Part shown: positions 48,000 to 61,930 of the stretch, in pieces
Layout of the letters: each line of letters opens with the position of its first letter
How positions within the stretch are numbered: position 1 is the first letter of the stretch
NCBI GenBank assembly: GCA_961205875.1
Contig: OY540811.1
Location: 20,267,248-20,331,247, forward strand
Reading direction: 5' to 3'
Source of the DNA: Sialis fuliginosa
Taxonomy: Eukaryota; Arthropoda; Insecta; Megaloptera; Sialidae
DNA: 64,000 nt
The notes under the pieces: generated by a model
What the model was told of the DNA's origin: nothing
Database searches by the model: none
Seen by the model: only the letters and a program-made list of their open reading frames with translations
Program-made: the position numbers and the translations under genes

Positions 48000-50900
48000 T
48001 AACTAACATACTAACAGGTAAAGCTCGCCAAACCCTTTCTTTTGATACATATGTCAAGGGGGTTGTAACGAAAAAGGTAATCCGCCATTTTGGGGTGTCC
48101 GTCATGTTGGATTTAGAACGATATTAGATATACTATATTACATTATATATATACGTGTACAAAATTTCAAATCGATACGATAATTAGAAGTGGGTAAAAT
48201 GTGAGTTGTAAGGTTTTCTTACATTTTGAATCCAAGAAAATGTTTTTTTTGTAGTTTCGATAGTTTATATAAAACAATAAAAAAAACTTCAAATGATAAT
48301 ATCATTACATTCAACCGTAAATTGCTGAATTTCTAATGAAATACTCAAAAACAATAACAGGTAGGTATACATTCAAATGTTAAATTGTAAACAAATAACA
48401 TCGGGCATGGTTATTAAAGAGGTTTAATAACTATAATAATAACTGTGTATATGTGTACAATATAAATGGGTCATGTACTTGTATTTTAGGATTCATGTGT
48501 TATTAATATAAATACAATCCGTGGGCCCAGGTTGTTTACAATAATTTGTGTAGTTTAACATACAATAAGATTATAATTTATCTACCGTTAAAATTAAATT
48601 AACTGTATAATTTTTTTAAATACGTTGTATTCATATAAGTATATTTTATTATCAATGTTGTCAGTTTTGTGGGGAAAAATATTAAAAATAATAAACACGT
48701 TAAACGAAGAGTGATTGTATATTGTACATAATATATACTTTTTTAATAGTTTTAATTAGTTTAAAAAATAAATAAGTTAAAAAAATAATTGAAATATAGG
48801 TTTTAATAATATTTTGGATTTTTTTAAATTGACGTAAGGATGATTTTCAAAATTTTCGATACCCCCTCCTCTTTGTTATGATTTGTATGATTCAGGTGAC
48901 ACGCCCTCATTCTATACGTAAGGTTTTTTTTATATATAATAGCAGTAGAAAAGTACATATAACACATATAACATATATACACATATAACATAATAATGTA
49001 GACAAATGAATTTATTTCACGATACTTAATTCCAATAATAGTGAAAAAATGGAATTTTTAATAGTATAAAAAACAATTTCAACAGACGAAACTGATTTCA
49101 TTTAACGTTTTTTAAAATAATTAATTAAAAGGAAAATACATTTCTACTACTTTGGACCTCCTCCCCCCACGTAATGGTTCGTCAGGTTTTATAAATTGCC
49201 CTTAAAGTTTCACGTAATTATTAATTAATTAATTGACGCTCCCTATCAATAAATCATCAGTGTTTTTTAAACACAATACATATATTTTCGATTTATTAGA
49301 AAATTAGTAACACATATTAAGATTTATTATTTGTTTTCTATAATAGATAGTATGGTGTATAATAAAAAATTGTAAATTTATTTTATTTTATTTTAACTTA
49401 TAGTGAACTGGACCCGGTGTAACCCGGGTTAATATTAACAAAAACATAGTGACCTAAAATATTCAACATTCTAACTCAATATTACCTACCAAACATGCTC
49501 ACCAAATATGCCCACTCAGCATACCCATCCAGCATGCTCACAAATGAAATGTAAATTTATATTTCAATTTTCAATCAATATACATATTTCAAAATATTTA
49601 ATTGTTCATATGTGTCAAAAATAATCCAATCAACAAAATATTTTAAAGAGACATGATTATTGTGATCTTAATTAATTAAATATTGAAACCGTAAATTATA
49701 AAATTCTTTATTCCATGGCAACTATGTTTTTTTATAAATGATAGTTGTATGCAACATCATGGAACAAAACACGACTTGATAAAGATTTTTTTATTCTTTT
49801 AATGTTAAATCTTAGATTTTCATAAAATATTAATAGCCACGAACATGTACAGAAAAATTATCTAACTATTGGTGAAAACCGCATTGAAATAGGTTCAATA
49901 ATTCCCGAGTCTATACGCCTCATACAAACGAACATTCAATTTTATATATAGAGATATTTCTACATGTCAATCATATTGCTAAAATATTAATTTGTTTTTC
50001 ACAAATATGAATATGAGATCTAAAGACGAAACTATAAGTAATATTTATTAGGTCTACAACTATATTAATTCAATTTGTTATTGTCATGCAAAAAATCGAA
50101 AGTTCCGTTCGAAATCTGGTAAAATAGGTCCCACAACAAATCGTTGCATGTTCAGCAGGCATCAGTACGAATAATACACAATCATAATTGTTGTAATTAA
50201 AAATTCCCGTCTGAGAGGAAGAACACAAATTAATTTTCGTAACTTGTTATATATGTGTTCCTTTCTATTCAAGCAATCCGTAGAATAAACAGTTGTATGT
50301 GTACTTATATGTACAGGACCGTCACAATACATTTTTGGGAAATTAAAACAAATTTTTTTTTATATCTGCTAAGAGTTGTATATTTCTGTATTGTCGTTGT
50401 TAAATTTTTTTAAATTATATATTAATTAGTCCAAATTCAAACGACTGAGCACCTTTTTTTTGAAACTGAACTCTATCTGTGACCTATATGATTTACCTAT
50501 ATATTAATAAGTTACTAATGGTACTTGAAATTAAAAAAAAATTAAATCCTGTAATAATAAACATAGCAACATCTTATATATTATTATATTTAATTATTTC
50601 ACTATTCCTAAATATTTTATTTCATTATTATTGTTATTTTATTGAAATTGTAGAGGGTAAGTGTTGATGGTGCGGCCCTGTAGACAAATACATGCGTGTA
50701 TTCGTACACGCTCCAGTTACAAGATGAGTGAAGGAATTAGTAAGAAATTAGACAGCCAGCAGATGATATATTCAAGCCGGGCTGTTGTTATCTCACATAT
50801 TTATCCAAATACCAATTCAATGGTAATAATTTTTATGTGAAACATATTTTTTATTGTGTTTAGTCACGATATAGTTTGTTAATTTTGGATTTAAATATTA

Positions 50901-53390
50901 ATAGAACGAATTTTTCATGTAGCATGTGTATAATATAATGAAGACTTTTTCTTGATCTATGATGCTTTTGAAAGTGTTTCGCGATAAGGTGTTATAAAAA
51001 TTATAGAATTATTGTTAGATACATTGATTTAATAATATCGATAGTAAGCCATTGAGAAAATATAAAAATTATTCACAGTTGTACAAATAAAAAAATTCTG
51101 ATATTTTTCTGAAAACAAAACCTATAAATTTCCGATCACTATAGCACCAATTTCACTACCAATTATTATCTTCATGTTCGTATGTATATGGTTATATATG
51201 TGTAAAAGAATATATTTAATAGAAAATAAATTGTAATAAGTAAAAATATGTCATTAACAATATGAAACAATCGAAGAAATCAATTTACTTATTTTATAAT
51301 GCATACATGCTAATATATACATACATAGATACATAAATTTGTAACAACATTTTTGAAGGGAAACGGGGTATTAAATAATTTTTAGTTTTCTGAAAATAAT
51401 CTGACGAAATAAGCAGGATTCTGATATAATTTACAAATCACACATCGTAAATGTTTTTAATACAATTGAAAATTTCTATTTAAACAATATTTCATTCATT
51501 TTATGACTAGTTAACAGAAACAATATAATAATTATAATCACAGCAATAAATCAATTAATTAACAAGTCCTTGACACAAAATACAATATAATTTATTAGGG
51601 AAAATTTTTGTTGTATTACTGAATAAATCTTTGTATAAAATTTTTTGAAATTCATGTTAACAATGTTATGACAAACTATTATAAATCAAAAACACTTTCG
51701 TTTGTGTTTACGAAAAATCCGACTGATTTTTTTGTAATTTTAATTTATTTTAATATCTGCTTATTAATAAGATTTATAGCTATATGCTTATTAGTTTGGA
51801 CACAATGAATTTCATATTTGTGAGGATATTACACAGAAAACGTCAGAAATAAATCTTCTGAACTTTCATTCGTAGTTATTTTTTTGTTCCTATTATTTTA
51901 TAGATGTTGATTACTATCTAAAATTTATTCTTTTAATTCATAAACTGGGAAGATTACCGAAATTAAATTAATTATTACATAAATTGTTTAACACAATATA
52001 ACAAAAGAAGAACCGTAGTATCATTTTATTTTAAATTATACATTTATGTATGCCTGTAATAAAAAAAAAGTATTTTTGTAAGAAGTGAAAATAAAAATAA
52101 TTTTAAACAATGTTGCTTTTATTGTCTTGACGGATAATAAAAAATAGACTATACTGCGAGTATGTTTGCATTTAATTGAATATTTTATGGGGTACATATA
52201 TAAATGTAAAAATCTTGTTTATGAAAAAATAAGACCTACATATTTATGTAAATTATTTTAAGCAACTTTTTGTATTATATTTTACGAACTTTAATATTTT
52301 TAAATATATTTATGTTTTAAAAAATCATTTAAATTCATTTATATATAATTTTTTTTAAGTAGGTACACTATAAAATTATAGAAACTTATTTTTATCCTTT
52401 TTTGTACATAAATAATTTTGAGGGTCACTGAATCAAGTACGATATTTTTCCCAATGTATTTTTCCTCACATATCTGTGAACCGCTGTACAGCCGACAGCC
52501 AATACGGAAAACTTATCAAACTTAAAGTTCTTGTGTGTAGTATATGTTCACCTCGTATTTTTGAAGATCATCACAATGTTTTCTCTTCTAAATTTTCCAA
52601 TTATTTTTGAAACAGTGCGAAGTAGAAAAAATTGTTTTAAATAAAAAAGTAGAGAATACTATTGTCTAAAATTTATATATTCCAATCATTTTTCGGTAAA
52701 TTATATTCGTTTATTCGTTTCTGTATAATAACATACAAAACATCTCGTAGTGGTGTTATCTTTTGGTAAATTTAAAATCTTCTAAACAAAATGGCACATT
52801 TAATATTCTATTAGTACATTTTAAAAATATTTTCAGGATTTACCTCTAGATAGGTGTCTTATTGTCAGTTACTTTATTACAGCTCGTAAATTATACAAAC
52901 AAAATAACAATTGCCGGTCGTTCTTTAAAGGGTTAACAAACTCTGCATTAACACACATCGACATGTTGTGTTGTCTGTTTTTGGTCTTAGTAATCAATGT
53001 ATAATGACGTAACATGTGACACATATGAATCACGCTGTACGCTGGCTTATCAGTGGACAATAATTCTTTGGGTAGACATCGGACACCGGATGTAATATCC
53101 ACCTACACAAGGTGATTCTGAAAGACTGACCCTATAATTATTATTGGCAGAGTCGGATTTATGAATGGTTGATGGTGTGAATAAAGACAACCAGGATTTA
53201 TAAAAACAATTTGTTACATTTAAGTTTTTTTTATGGATACTGTATAACATACAGGAAACTGTGATATTTAATTTTTATATAAAATAAAAAAGTAATATGC
53301 TTACAAAACCAGGTTCTATTTATCAAATATCGTAGTGAAAGCCCGTTATTATGAGCAGTTGTTAAAAGGTTGAATTATGGTTGATCCAGA
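48000..53390. other. Intergenic DNA, no gene seen
   Basis: Mostly very AT-rich. Pieces that can be named: a repeat fragment at 49156-49246 (second copy of that at 18234), a retroposon-like fragment at ~49870-49955 (AAACCGCATTGAAATAGG .. ACAAACGAACATTC), and GC-richer islands at ~50660-50800 (GGTGCGGCCCTGTAGAC, CAGCCAGCAGATG) and ~52870-53170. No exon is supported. The 62-codon frame at 50479-50667 is an AT-rich, Ile/Leu/Tyr-biased artefact. Confidence 0.35.
49156..49246 (+). repeat. Dispersed repeat, copy 2 (CCCCCCACGTAATGG type)
   Basis: CTCCCCCCACGTAATGGTTC, GTCAGGTTTTATAAA, ACGTAATTATTAATTAATTA and TTGACGCTCCCT match the copy at 18234-18330. Confidence 0.5.
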
Positions 53391-53456
53391 CTATCGAGCC
53401 GGTCTCGGTCCGGTCTCGCTCCAATCAAATATAAATAAACAATAAACAATGAAAAC

Positions 53457-53576
53457 ATTCACACTATAGGTATTGATCAGATCTCGGTCCAATCACGCTC
53501 CAATACAGTTCAGTATCGAAGAAAATTTTACTAGAACATGATCGAAACTGGCATGGATTGTACCCATAGTGTGAAT
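53457..53576. mobile_element. Very small inverted-repeat element (120 bp)
   Basis: The ends ATTCACACTATAGGTA and TACCCATAGTGTGAAT pair (one mismatch). It sits between CGGTCTCGGTCCGGTCTCGC-type repeats. The interior has GATCTCGGTCC, AATCACGCTCC and TCAGTATCGAAG. Probably a MITE. Confidence 0.5.
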
Positions 53577-53635
53577 AGGAAATTAGTTCGTCTTCGATCA
53601 TTCTAGTACTGATCACCGAGTAAAGCGTGATATAA

Positions 53636-54975
53636 ACTTTACATCTCGTATCTTCGATAATAAAACAACTCATAACAAAGATACAACGCATTTTATTCAT
53701 TATTGAATAAAAATCACAATTGCCATGAAAAACGAAAATATGTTGAAACGTCGTATTTTAAATTCAAGTCAAGTAAGCTTTGGAAAAAAGAATGGTTGAT
53801 GTTTGAAATTTTTTATACATACCTATTAAAATTCGTTGCTTATTTTATTAATATATAACAGCAATGCCGGATTTAGGGAGGGAGACTATGCGACCGCCCG
53901 GGGAGCCAGTTCGGAAGGGGCGGCGGACGGTCACGTGAAGAAAAACTTAGCTTAAATTTTTGTAAATTTCTTTTCTCATTAACAACGACCACAACGCTTA
54001 TGATGAGGAAGCAAAAATAATAATTTTGAATAAGTAAGTGCAAAATATATCGGAGCAATAAATATCGAATATACGTATGTGAAGCTTTCTGATCGTTTAG
54101 AAAAATTTATTATCGATTTCAAAATTTTTACTTGATCTTTCCGTTTCAGGTCATTTTTAATTTTTATTCCATTTCTTCAGAAGTCATAGTTATGAAAATT
54201 GATAATCGGTTTAGTATTAATACGTGTTATCGATTTCCAGTATTAACTAATGATTATTTCGACCAAGGAAGTGTGGGGCCAGTGGGCCTTTTGATTTAGA
54301 CCTAGTATTTTTTGTTTTTAATATTTTTCCTATGTTTGGAACTTTTATAAGGTCATATGCCACAAAATATAAAAAAATATACTTTGTTAATATCATCAGA
54401 GATACAAATTTGGAGGTATAATAATAATAATAATAATTATCCTAGAAAATAATAATAATAGATAATCCTAGAACAAGAATTTACATTTCCTATCTATATT
54501 ACGTACTTTACTAATTTGAATAAAAAACGAAACTATAGTTTTTATAAAAATTGCTATCTGTTGATAAGGATGTATTTTTTAATGTATTTACATGAACTTT
54601 TTTCTTATTTTTATAACCCTAGAATAAAAATATAAATTTATTTTGCGTAATTTGAAGCATCTGTATTAAGCCAAATTCTGCAATACTTTTTTTACCATTG
54701 TATTTATCAAAAACGGGTTATCTTATAACAAATTAACAAAGTATATTTCTATATATTTTGTGTCATCATATATACTAATACTAATAATACTAAACCTGGT
54801 ATCAAATTTAATTACTGTATCATAATGTGTTCTCAAAATATTAAATAAAAACAAATTTTTTGAGAGTCAGTAGCTCCCTCACGAAAAAGTTGTTCATATG
54901 AATTTGTTTGCTTCAAATCATTTTTTCAGTAACTGTTAAAGTTGTTTTCCACCTGATATGACTCATCCTGTACTA
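53636..54975. repeat. Mosaic repeat, copy 2 (rearranged, partly inverted)
   Basis: Shares with 20866-21565 the blocks ACAACGCATTTTATTCATTA, AATCACAATTGCCATG, AAGCTTTGGAAAAAAGAAT, TTAGGGAGGGAGA and GGGGCGGCGGACGG in direct order. It then has GAAGCTTTCTGATCG.. and ATAATCGGTTTAGTATTAAT..GGGCCAGTGGGCC in inverted order, and after a gap TAGCTCCCTCACGAA and CCACCTGATATGACTC in direct order. An internal inversion or nested insertion since the common ancestor is the simplest reading. Non-coding. Confidence 0.55.
54418..54460. repeat. AAT microsatellite
   Basis: (AAT)n at 54418-54437, and a second short run near 54450-54460, separated by TTATCCTAG-like spacers. Confidence 0.8.
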
Positions 54976-57500
54976 TATAATAAGATATATCATAAACAAT
55001 AATAAAACATTGTTACTTTATGCAATCAATAAATAGTTGAAAACTAAAAAACCAATATCATTCTAATTGCTGTCACACCATTTAAACCAAGTGATATCAA
55101 ACTATGCTAAATAGAATTATAATACCACTTCAAGTACAGAAATCTGCACGGTTTCCATCCTCCTTTTTATTGTTTTATCATCATCCAGCATAACGGTTTG
55201 TTCCAGCGTTATAATTGCTTTTGTGAGGTTAGCATTTTGCATGTTCTTTTCTCGAAATGTCCAGGACAACTGCCGCCAACTCCAACCCTTATTATAATAT
55301 CGTTTAAGACACATTTTCCTATGTTCACTTTTATATTATTTATTAATTCCGATATAAAATTTCCCTGTACACGACTTTAGTTAAGGTCTTCACACTTAGA
55401 TGTCTACACCATACACAGAAAATATATCAACAAAAAGTTTGTGGACTGGTTTTGTAATTTATTTAATTATTTTAGATTTATACAGAGGGTCCTTTGGGGT
55501 AATTAAATATAAAATGAAGTAATTAGTGCTGCTTGGAAAGGATATGTGTGTGATTTATTATTTTGCTTGAAATTATTCTGATCCTCATTGTTTTTGATAA
55601 TTTATGATTACAGTTCCGTGGCAGGTTTGTTATTAAATATAAACATTTATCAAAATTTGTTGTTGCGTTGGTGTGAATTTAATATATTTAATTTGTATAG
55701 GGAAAACTGAAAGCGAGTTATAAATATACGATCTTTTAATTATAATTAAATAAATTGTGTTTTCTTGATACATGTTTTAGCAACGCTCGCGCCAATCAAT
55801 TTTATTAATTAGATGCTTTGCAGAATTATTATAGGGGTTTAAAAAATATCTATATATGTACACATATGTATGTAAGTATCTTTGAATCTACATTTTGAAT
55901 ACTGATGCATGATCTGAGTTTATCAAGAACTTAAATATGATACACATAAAAAATGTATATTTGATGTTTGCCAGCTGGTCGTTGTTTTCTTTTGACAGGA
56001 CATAGTGTATTGAGTGCGAAGTTTAAAAGTGTTGGTTTAGAATGAGTTACACAGAGATATATGATGGATGTGGAAGTTGCTCGTAGGTGACTCACACTTA
56101 ACAATGGTAGAGGAAGGTACACCTTATATCAGTTTTATTTTATTCACAACCAATTTGATAAGAACGATCGTCAGGACAATAATCACACTAACTATTTTAT
56201 TAACTAGAATTTATTATATGATACTTTATTTTATTGTTTACATTTAACCATTTCAAAATGACCTAAGGTGCAAACTATTTGTGTAGTTGTGATATATTTT
56301 ACTTTGAATCATTATTAAAAGATTAATGCCAATTGTAAGTAAAAAGGATTATATTCTTACTAGGGATTTTATATGAATTTCAATCTAATTATTATAAAAT
56401 TTCTACTAATTCGAGGTACAGACCAATTTCCCTACTGATATTATATCTTGCAATTGAGATAGACATACAATAAGAATTTATTCAAATGTACTTTGTCCAT
56501 ATGAATATATATACATATATACATTTGCTTTCTATGAACTTATCTATAAAAGAAAGTTCAAAACGCTGATTAAACAAAGCCATGGTCTGTTACCTTAACA
56601 TTGCATTGATTTGCTATCTAACACATTACAAAATAATGTCGACTGCGTATATGTAAATAAAGCTATAAAGAGGAAGAGAAGTATTATAGATTACATCTAA
56701 ACTCTAAACACATATAAAAAACTAGAACGAACAAAAAACACATCTAAATTATCACCAAACATAACGGACTCTGAATATTAATTAAAAACGAATGCAAAAC
56801 TAGTTGAGCTTGTATAATAAGTTAACAATTACAAAATGCAAATAATACATTATTCTCACATTGCCAGTTTATCTGTACCAAAAGTTGTTATAACGTTTTC
56901 ACGCTTGTTGATAAAAAACAATGGTTCCATTAATCAACAATTCTGATCATTTAAAGATCATTACTATATCGCCTCTCTCTCTGGCTGATTATGTCGGACA
57001 CACCCAAAAATGATCCGAGTTTCTTGTCGCTGTTCTGGACACAATGCTTAAGATGCTTGTAGAGATCCTATCTGCGGGTTTTAGAAAATAAACAAATCCT
57101 CATGCTGTAAGGCTGTTCGCTAGTAGGTTAGGTACGTATGAAATGTGTATAAAATAAAATAAAAATTAGAAGATTATTTTCGCAAATCTATATTTATAAT
57201 ACTTATACAAATGTACTTTAATGTTAATATTGTTTATTAGTTCGTATTTAAATTCATTAGGTAGTTCAAATTATTACTTTTTATGTTTTGTATGTGATGC
57301 GATTAAAACAAAATTATATCAGAAACACCTATAGAATTTAACAAATTACTTGAAAACAATAATATCTAATGTTGATTTGTCATTTTTGGCACCAGAATAA
57401 ATAATTAGTTAAGTACCTATATTACTTAAAAAATAACGTCTGCTAAATGATAGATTAGTGCTAACTCGGGCAAAATTCTGTAAAAAATTTAATAAACATT
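54976..57500. other. Intergenic DNA, no gene seen
   Basis: AT-rich, with a GC-richer island at ~56960-57130 (TGGCTGATTATGTCGGACAC, GATCCGAGTTTCTTGTCG). No exon-like frame; short frames at 55117-55380 and 55931-56122 have no recognisable protein signature. Confidence 0.35.
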
Positions 57501-57850
57501 TATATATAAATGTTCTGTAAAAAATATTTTGTTCAGTTTTCACGTAAAGTTCTTGAGATAAAAAAAAAATATTTTGAGATATCATCGTTACCTCCTACCA
57601 ATCTTGGTGATTTTTATATGGGACCTATAAATAATCCAATTAACAAACCAAATTCATTAAAATCCGTTTAGTGATTCATAAGTTATGCGTGTAACAATGT
57701 TTTAAGAAATACACAGATGTACGAAAAGTTTTTGTTTTAACCTGAAACGGAAAGATCAATTGGAATTTTTTTAAATCGGAGAATAAAATTTTATTCTGCT
57801 TTCAGGAATGATCACATAGCTTCCTCCTATTTTTTGAATATGACAAAGAA
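57500..57850 (+). repeat. Dispersed repeat with GTTATGCGTGTAACAA core, copy 2
   Basis: Same word order as 30845-31220, with GTGATTCATAAGTTATGCGT, CCTGAAACGGAAAGATCAA and GAATGATCACATAGCTTC. Confidence 0.55.
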
Positions 57851-60760
57851 ACAAAAATTGTTAACAGCATGTATAATAAAATATTGATTTTTTTTACTAT
57901 TTGCTATCTGATCTGGTATTTGGCTTCTATACGATGAAAAAAATATTTATTTTAACCCATATATAAGATCTCTGCCAAAAACAATTATTTGCAATTGTAA
58001 CAATATAACAATACCTAAACACCAGTTATAGTAATCCAGAACATGCCATTCTATAAACTAGAAAATGAATTAAATTGTAATTTTATAATTAACATAAGTA
58101 TTAAAAGCAGTACCATAGAAATAACAATATATTATTAATTCATAATTTTACTTCTCAAGAATAATACAAACATAAATAACAATAAAAATTAAAACATCAC
58201 TGCACACACTTCTGACAGACGGCTCGCACACACGCTACACATATACACTCGTTTACAGGGTTGGCTTAGTGGTTATCATAATTTTTTTGTTAATTTTACA
58301 ACATATCAATTTTGACCAATTAAAAAATAAAGATGTAACTAGGACATATTGTTAGAAGTCCAGCAACGTTGATATCGAATTCTAAATATCTTTTAATTTA
58401 TTTTAGATCAATAAAAATTAATATTTAATTATAATGAAAATAATATAAAAACAATAAAGATCAATAAAATACAAATATTAATATATCTGACATTTAATAA
58501 ATAAAAAACTGCATGGGCTACCACAAGACCTTTTTACACATTATTACTGAGAGTTGACACCGACAAAACATAGAAACTTTAATTTTAAAATTTCATGTTT
58601 TAAGTTTCGGTAGACAGATGAATACGTAATTTATATAATAATGGTCGTACTCTATTCAGGTACTCTTAAATATGCAATTTTGTTGATATCTGTAGTTCGA
58701 ATTTTTTCATAATAACAGTTATTATTAATAACTTTAATTTATTTTTACAGTGCATTTCATTTGTGTATAAAAAGTTGACTTAAGATTTCCACGTTGATTC
58801 TGAAGTAGTTGTTAGCTCTATCGATCTTTTATTTGTAACTTCTACGCCAACGTTTCGTAACTTATGAAATCTTAGCCAAGATAGCGACTAAAACGATGAA
58901 AAAATCTGCAATATTTTTTATAAAGTGTTTTTATTTGAAAACTAATAAAACTTTTTTTTAAACCTACATTAAAAAAAGTTGTAGAACACCAAGCCTTTAA
59001 TCTTGATATCGAAAATAATGTATTCCTTAAAAAATGTACCAACTACTTATTACACGCAAAAAGAAATTAAAACCGCTACTTTAAATTAAAATCACAACAA
59101 GCATCTACAACAAATATCCTGTACACACACACAGAGACACACACACACAAATAAAGAAGACAAAACAGCCACAAACAAACTAGATTATGGCTTATAATTA
59201 TACGGTTTGTACTTACACCGTGTCTTTTACTTTCATATTCATGAGTTGTGTTGCAGATCTTATTATTTTTATGCAGATCTAATGTCGAAGAACGGCTTCC
59301 TGTGTTTCGGCGGTGTCGATCCAGTGTGAAGTGACACAATGTACTATCGCGGGTACAGTTACAATGCCACGGTACATTTCGTGTTGATTTGTCGTGGAAT
59401 AGTTAAGGAGTTATTATGATTTTTTTTCAGATTCGGGTTAATGAACCTGGTCTTGATGATATGTTTCATGTATATGATAATGTCTAGAAATTCGTTTGTA
59501 TGAAACTGTGGCAAATGGTTGTTTTGTTGGCGATTGTGTTATGGAGATATAATATAAGGTTATTGGTTTTGCAGTTTTAAGAAATGCATCTATTGTAGAG
59601 AAAGGTTTTGTTTATATAGGTGTACATTGTGCAATTTCATAATCTTTGGATATCCGTTTAGTTAATGTCATTCAGAAATAAAAAAAATATTAAATAGTAT
59701 ATCTAGAGAATTAATCAAAATATGAAATTGCGTTTTACTTATTAATTATTCTGGTACCTAAATTAGTAACTGACTAAAAGTAGATTTAATTGTTTTGGAA
59801 ACTAAACTCTATTTTTTTTCATTCATCAAGTTTTACCCGGAAATTATTAAAGCTAAAAACTTTAAAATTTAATCATCGAATAAGCAGCTTTTTGGTTTTA
59901 CATTAACTAAACCATCGCTTCTATCATACGTTGTAAAAGTAAATCTTTTTTTTATTCTATCTTACAGTTTTATTTATAATAAATCTGTTACAAAAAGACA
60001 AAAACTTTCAAATACGGTAACCATAGAATTATAATTGACGTATAAGCTTTATTTCCTTGTGACGGTATAGAAAATAAAGAAGTGTAAAGTTAGTATTCAA
60101 CATCATAAAAAATCTGTAGCTGATTCTAAAGAGTTGCTTAAACAAACCTAAGAAGAATTAATTTGATTTCAAAATAAGACAAAAATCGTGACTAACATTT
60201 CTAAATGAACTTGTACTATGTAAAAGTGCAAGGCATATGTAAACAAGTCTAACATTACACCGTTTTGTTTTTACCACTAATTACAATCTAATCCAGGTCT
60301 CGGCAAATGAGCACCAGTAAGTAATTTACTATATAATTATCTAGTCGCATAATTTAATCAGTACACGCGTTCATTCTTGTCACTAGAAGAAAATACTCCG
60401 CTACGCGAACTCTTAACCTTGCGCATGTACTTTAAAGTAATTCACAATAAATTTCTAGACGATCTTCATACAAAGGGTCGCGTGTTTGGTAGCTTTCGAA
60501 AACCTTCAAATCCGAATACAATATCGTATTAAGTGTGGGATAGTAGAAACAGAAAAAATAAATCAAATGTCAAAAATCATAACGGAAAGAAAATACTCAG
60601 TGGCGGTCTATGTTTAATACATTTAAGAACAATGAAGTATTTTAGGCTTTTGCAAATATTCTTAACTTAACCTAAATTTTTCAAAAGGTATAATAGGTAT
60701 AATATTAAAATCTATGCAGATTCTACACTACCATATTTAATATAAGTTGATATCTATACC
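57851..60760. other. Intergenic DNA, no gene seen
   Basis: AT-rich. GC-richer islands at ~58195-58270, ~59215-59410 (AATGTCGAAGAACGGC, GTGTTTCGGCGGTGTCG) and ~60290-60500 (CTCCGCTACGCGAACTC, GGGTCGCGTGTTTGG) are candidate regulatory elements. A CA-rich run (on the plus strand) lies at 59120-59150. The minus-strand frame at 59076-59339 is not recognisable. Confidence 0.3.
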
Positions 60761-60767
60761 AACAATA

Positions 60768-61038
60768 CTGGACTCGGCAAATGTAAAATAAAATAAATAC
60801 ACATTTTCGTAAATACCTTGATTCCAGCACCACCTACCGGGTTAATTTTTTGTAAAAATATATATTTCCACGTAAGTAACATATATTCTGAATATGAGCC
60901 AAATCCAAAAAAATGATAAAATTTATATCGGAGCATCAAACGAACATATGGGGTGAACATGGCTTCGATACGTCCAGTAGTTTAAGCGTGATGACGTTAC
61001 ATATATGTATATATACCAATGTTTTTATATATTAAGAT
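60768..61038 (-). repeat. Dispersed repeat (GTAGGTGG family), copy B
   Basis: Reverse-complement partner of 36970-37265: GACTCGGCAAATG, AATACACATTTTCGTAAATA, CACCTACCGGG, TCTGAATATGAGCCAAATCC, ATCAAACGAACATATGG, CATGGCTTCGATACGTCC, AGTAGTTTAAGCGTGATGACG. A 68-codon minus-strand frame lies within the repeat and is not a gene. Confidence 0.65.
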
Positions 61039-61039
61039 A

Positions 61040-61825
61040 ACCATGTTATTTTAATTAAATAGTGTAATTTTTATTATATTAATTGTACGTAGTGATTCTA
61101 GAAGATCTTATGTTCTTATACTCTTTAGATACATGTATACCTACTTAATATCAAGTATTTTTAATTTTAACAAAGTTTTATGCCCTAATTTTTCTTAATG
61201 TTTGGGTGTCTCATAAGAATATAAATGTTGGTACATATACGTAAGAATTAATAAATACTGTAGTTAATATTTGTATAGAATTTTTTATTATTAGATTTCA
61301 GAAAGGAATGTATTATAGAAATTTTTTTATCATTATTTTAATCATTTCTAATATCACATTCCTAAAAAATAATCATGGAAAAATTGAGCAGTTATCTATG
61401 TATTTATTCGAAATCGATATAATAATTTGCAATTCGAAGCATTGTATACATATGTATCACATATAATGAACCCCCAAGACATTTCTGAAGCGTTGCCACT
61501 GAGAACACAAATAGTATAACCAGAAACACGCAGCCTTTCTGAATATGTTAAACATAATCAACGGTAATGGATTGCCTCCTCTTATAGATGCTAAACAACT
61601 GAAAATTATTATAAGCGTAGGAAGTGACGTCATGTATGCACGAATACTTCGGCGCTAACGGTGTCATCGAGATTTTTTAGTATTTATGTGTTTCTGGGCT
61701 TTTTTTATTTTTGTCACATATCGCAGTTTTTAAATGTCATAAGACTTCCATTTCAAGTTTGAAATCCTTGATTGAATTGGTAATATATGAAATAAATTGT
61801 CATCATTTCATTTTTAATATCGTTT
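61040..61825. other. Intergenic DNA, no gene seen
   Basis: AT-rich; a GC-richer stretch at ~61480-61680 includes AAGTGACGTCATG. No coding exon. Confidence 0.35.
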
Positions 61826-61930
61826 ACTAGGGGCTTTGTCCCTGGGTGCTTCGCACCCCAACCCCAAATCGCGCCATGTTTAAATAAATACTCAAAACTC
61901 GAGGCCCAGCCCTCGGCTTCAAATCTAGTA
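61826..61930. repeat. Short GC-rich repeat with hairpins
   Basis: ACTAGGGGCTTTGTCCCTGG is followed by GGGTGCTTCGCACCCC, a good 6-bp-stem hairpin, then GAGGCCCAGCCCTCGGCTTC, another self-complementary stretch, and ATCTAGTA. The stems and the CTAGT-type end resemble short non-autonomous repeats (Helitron- or retroposon-derived); the assignment is open. Confidence 0.35.
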
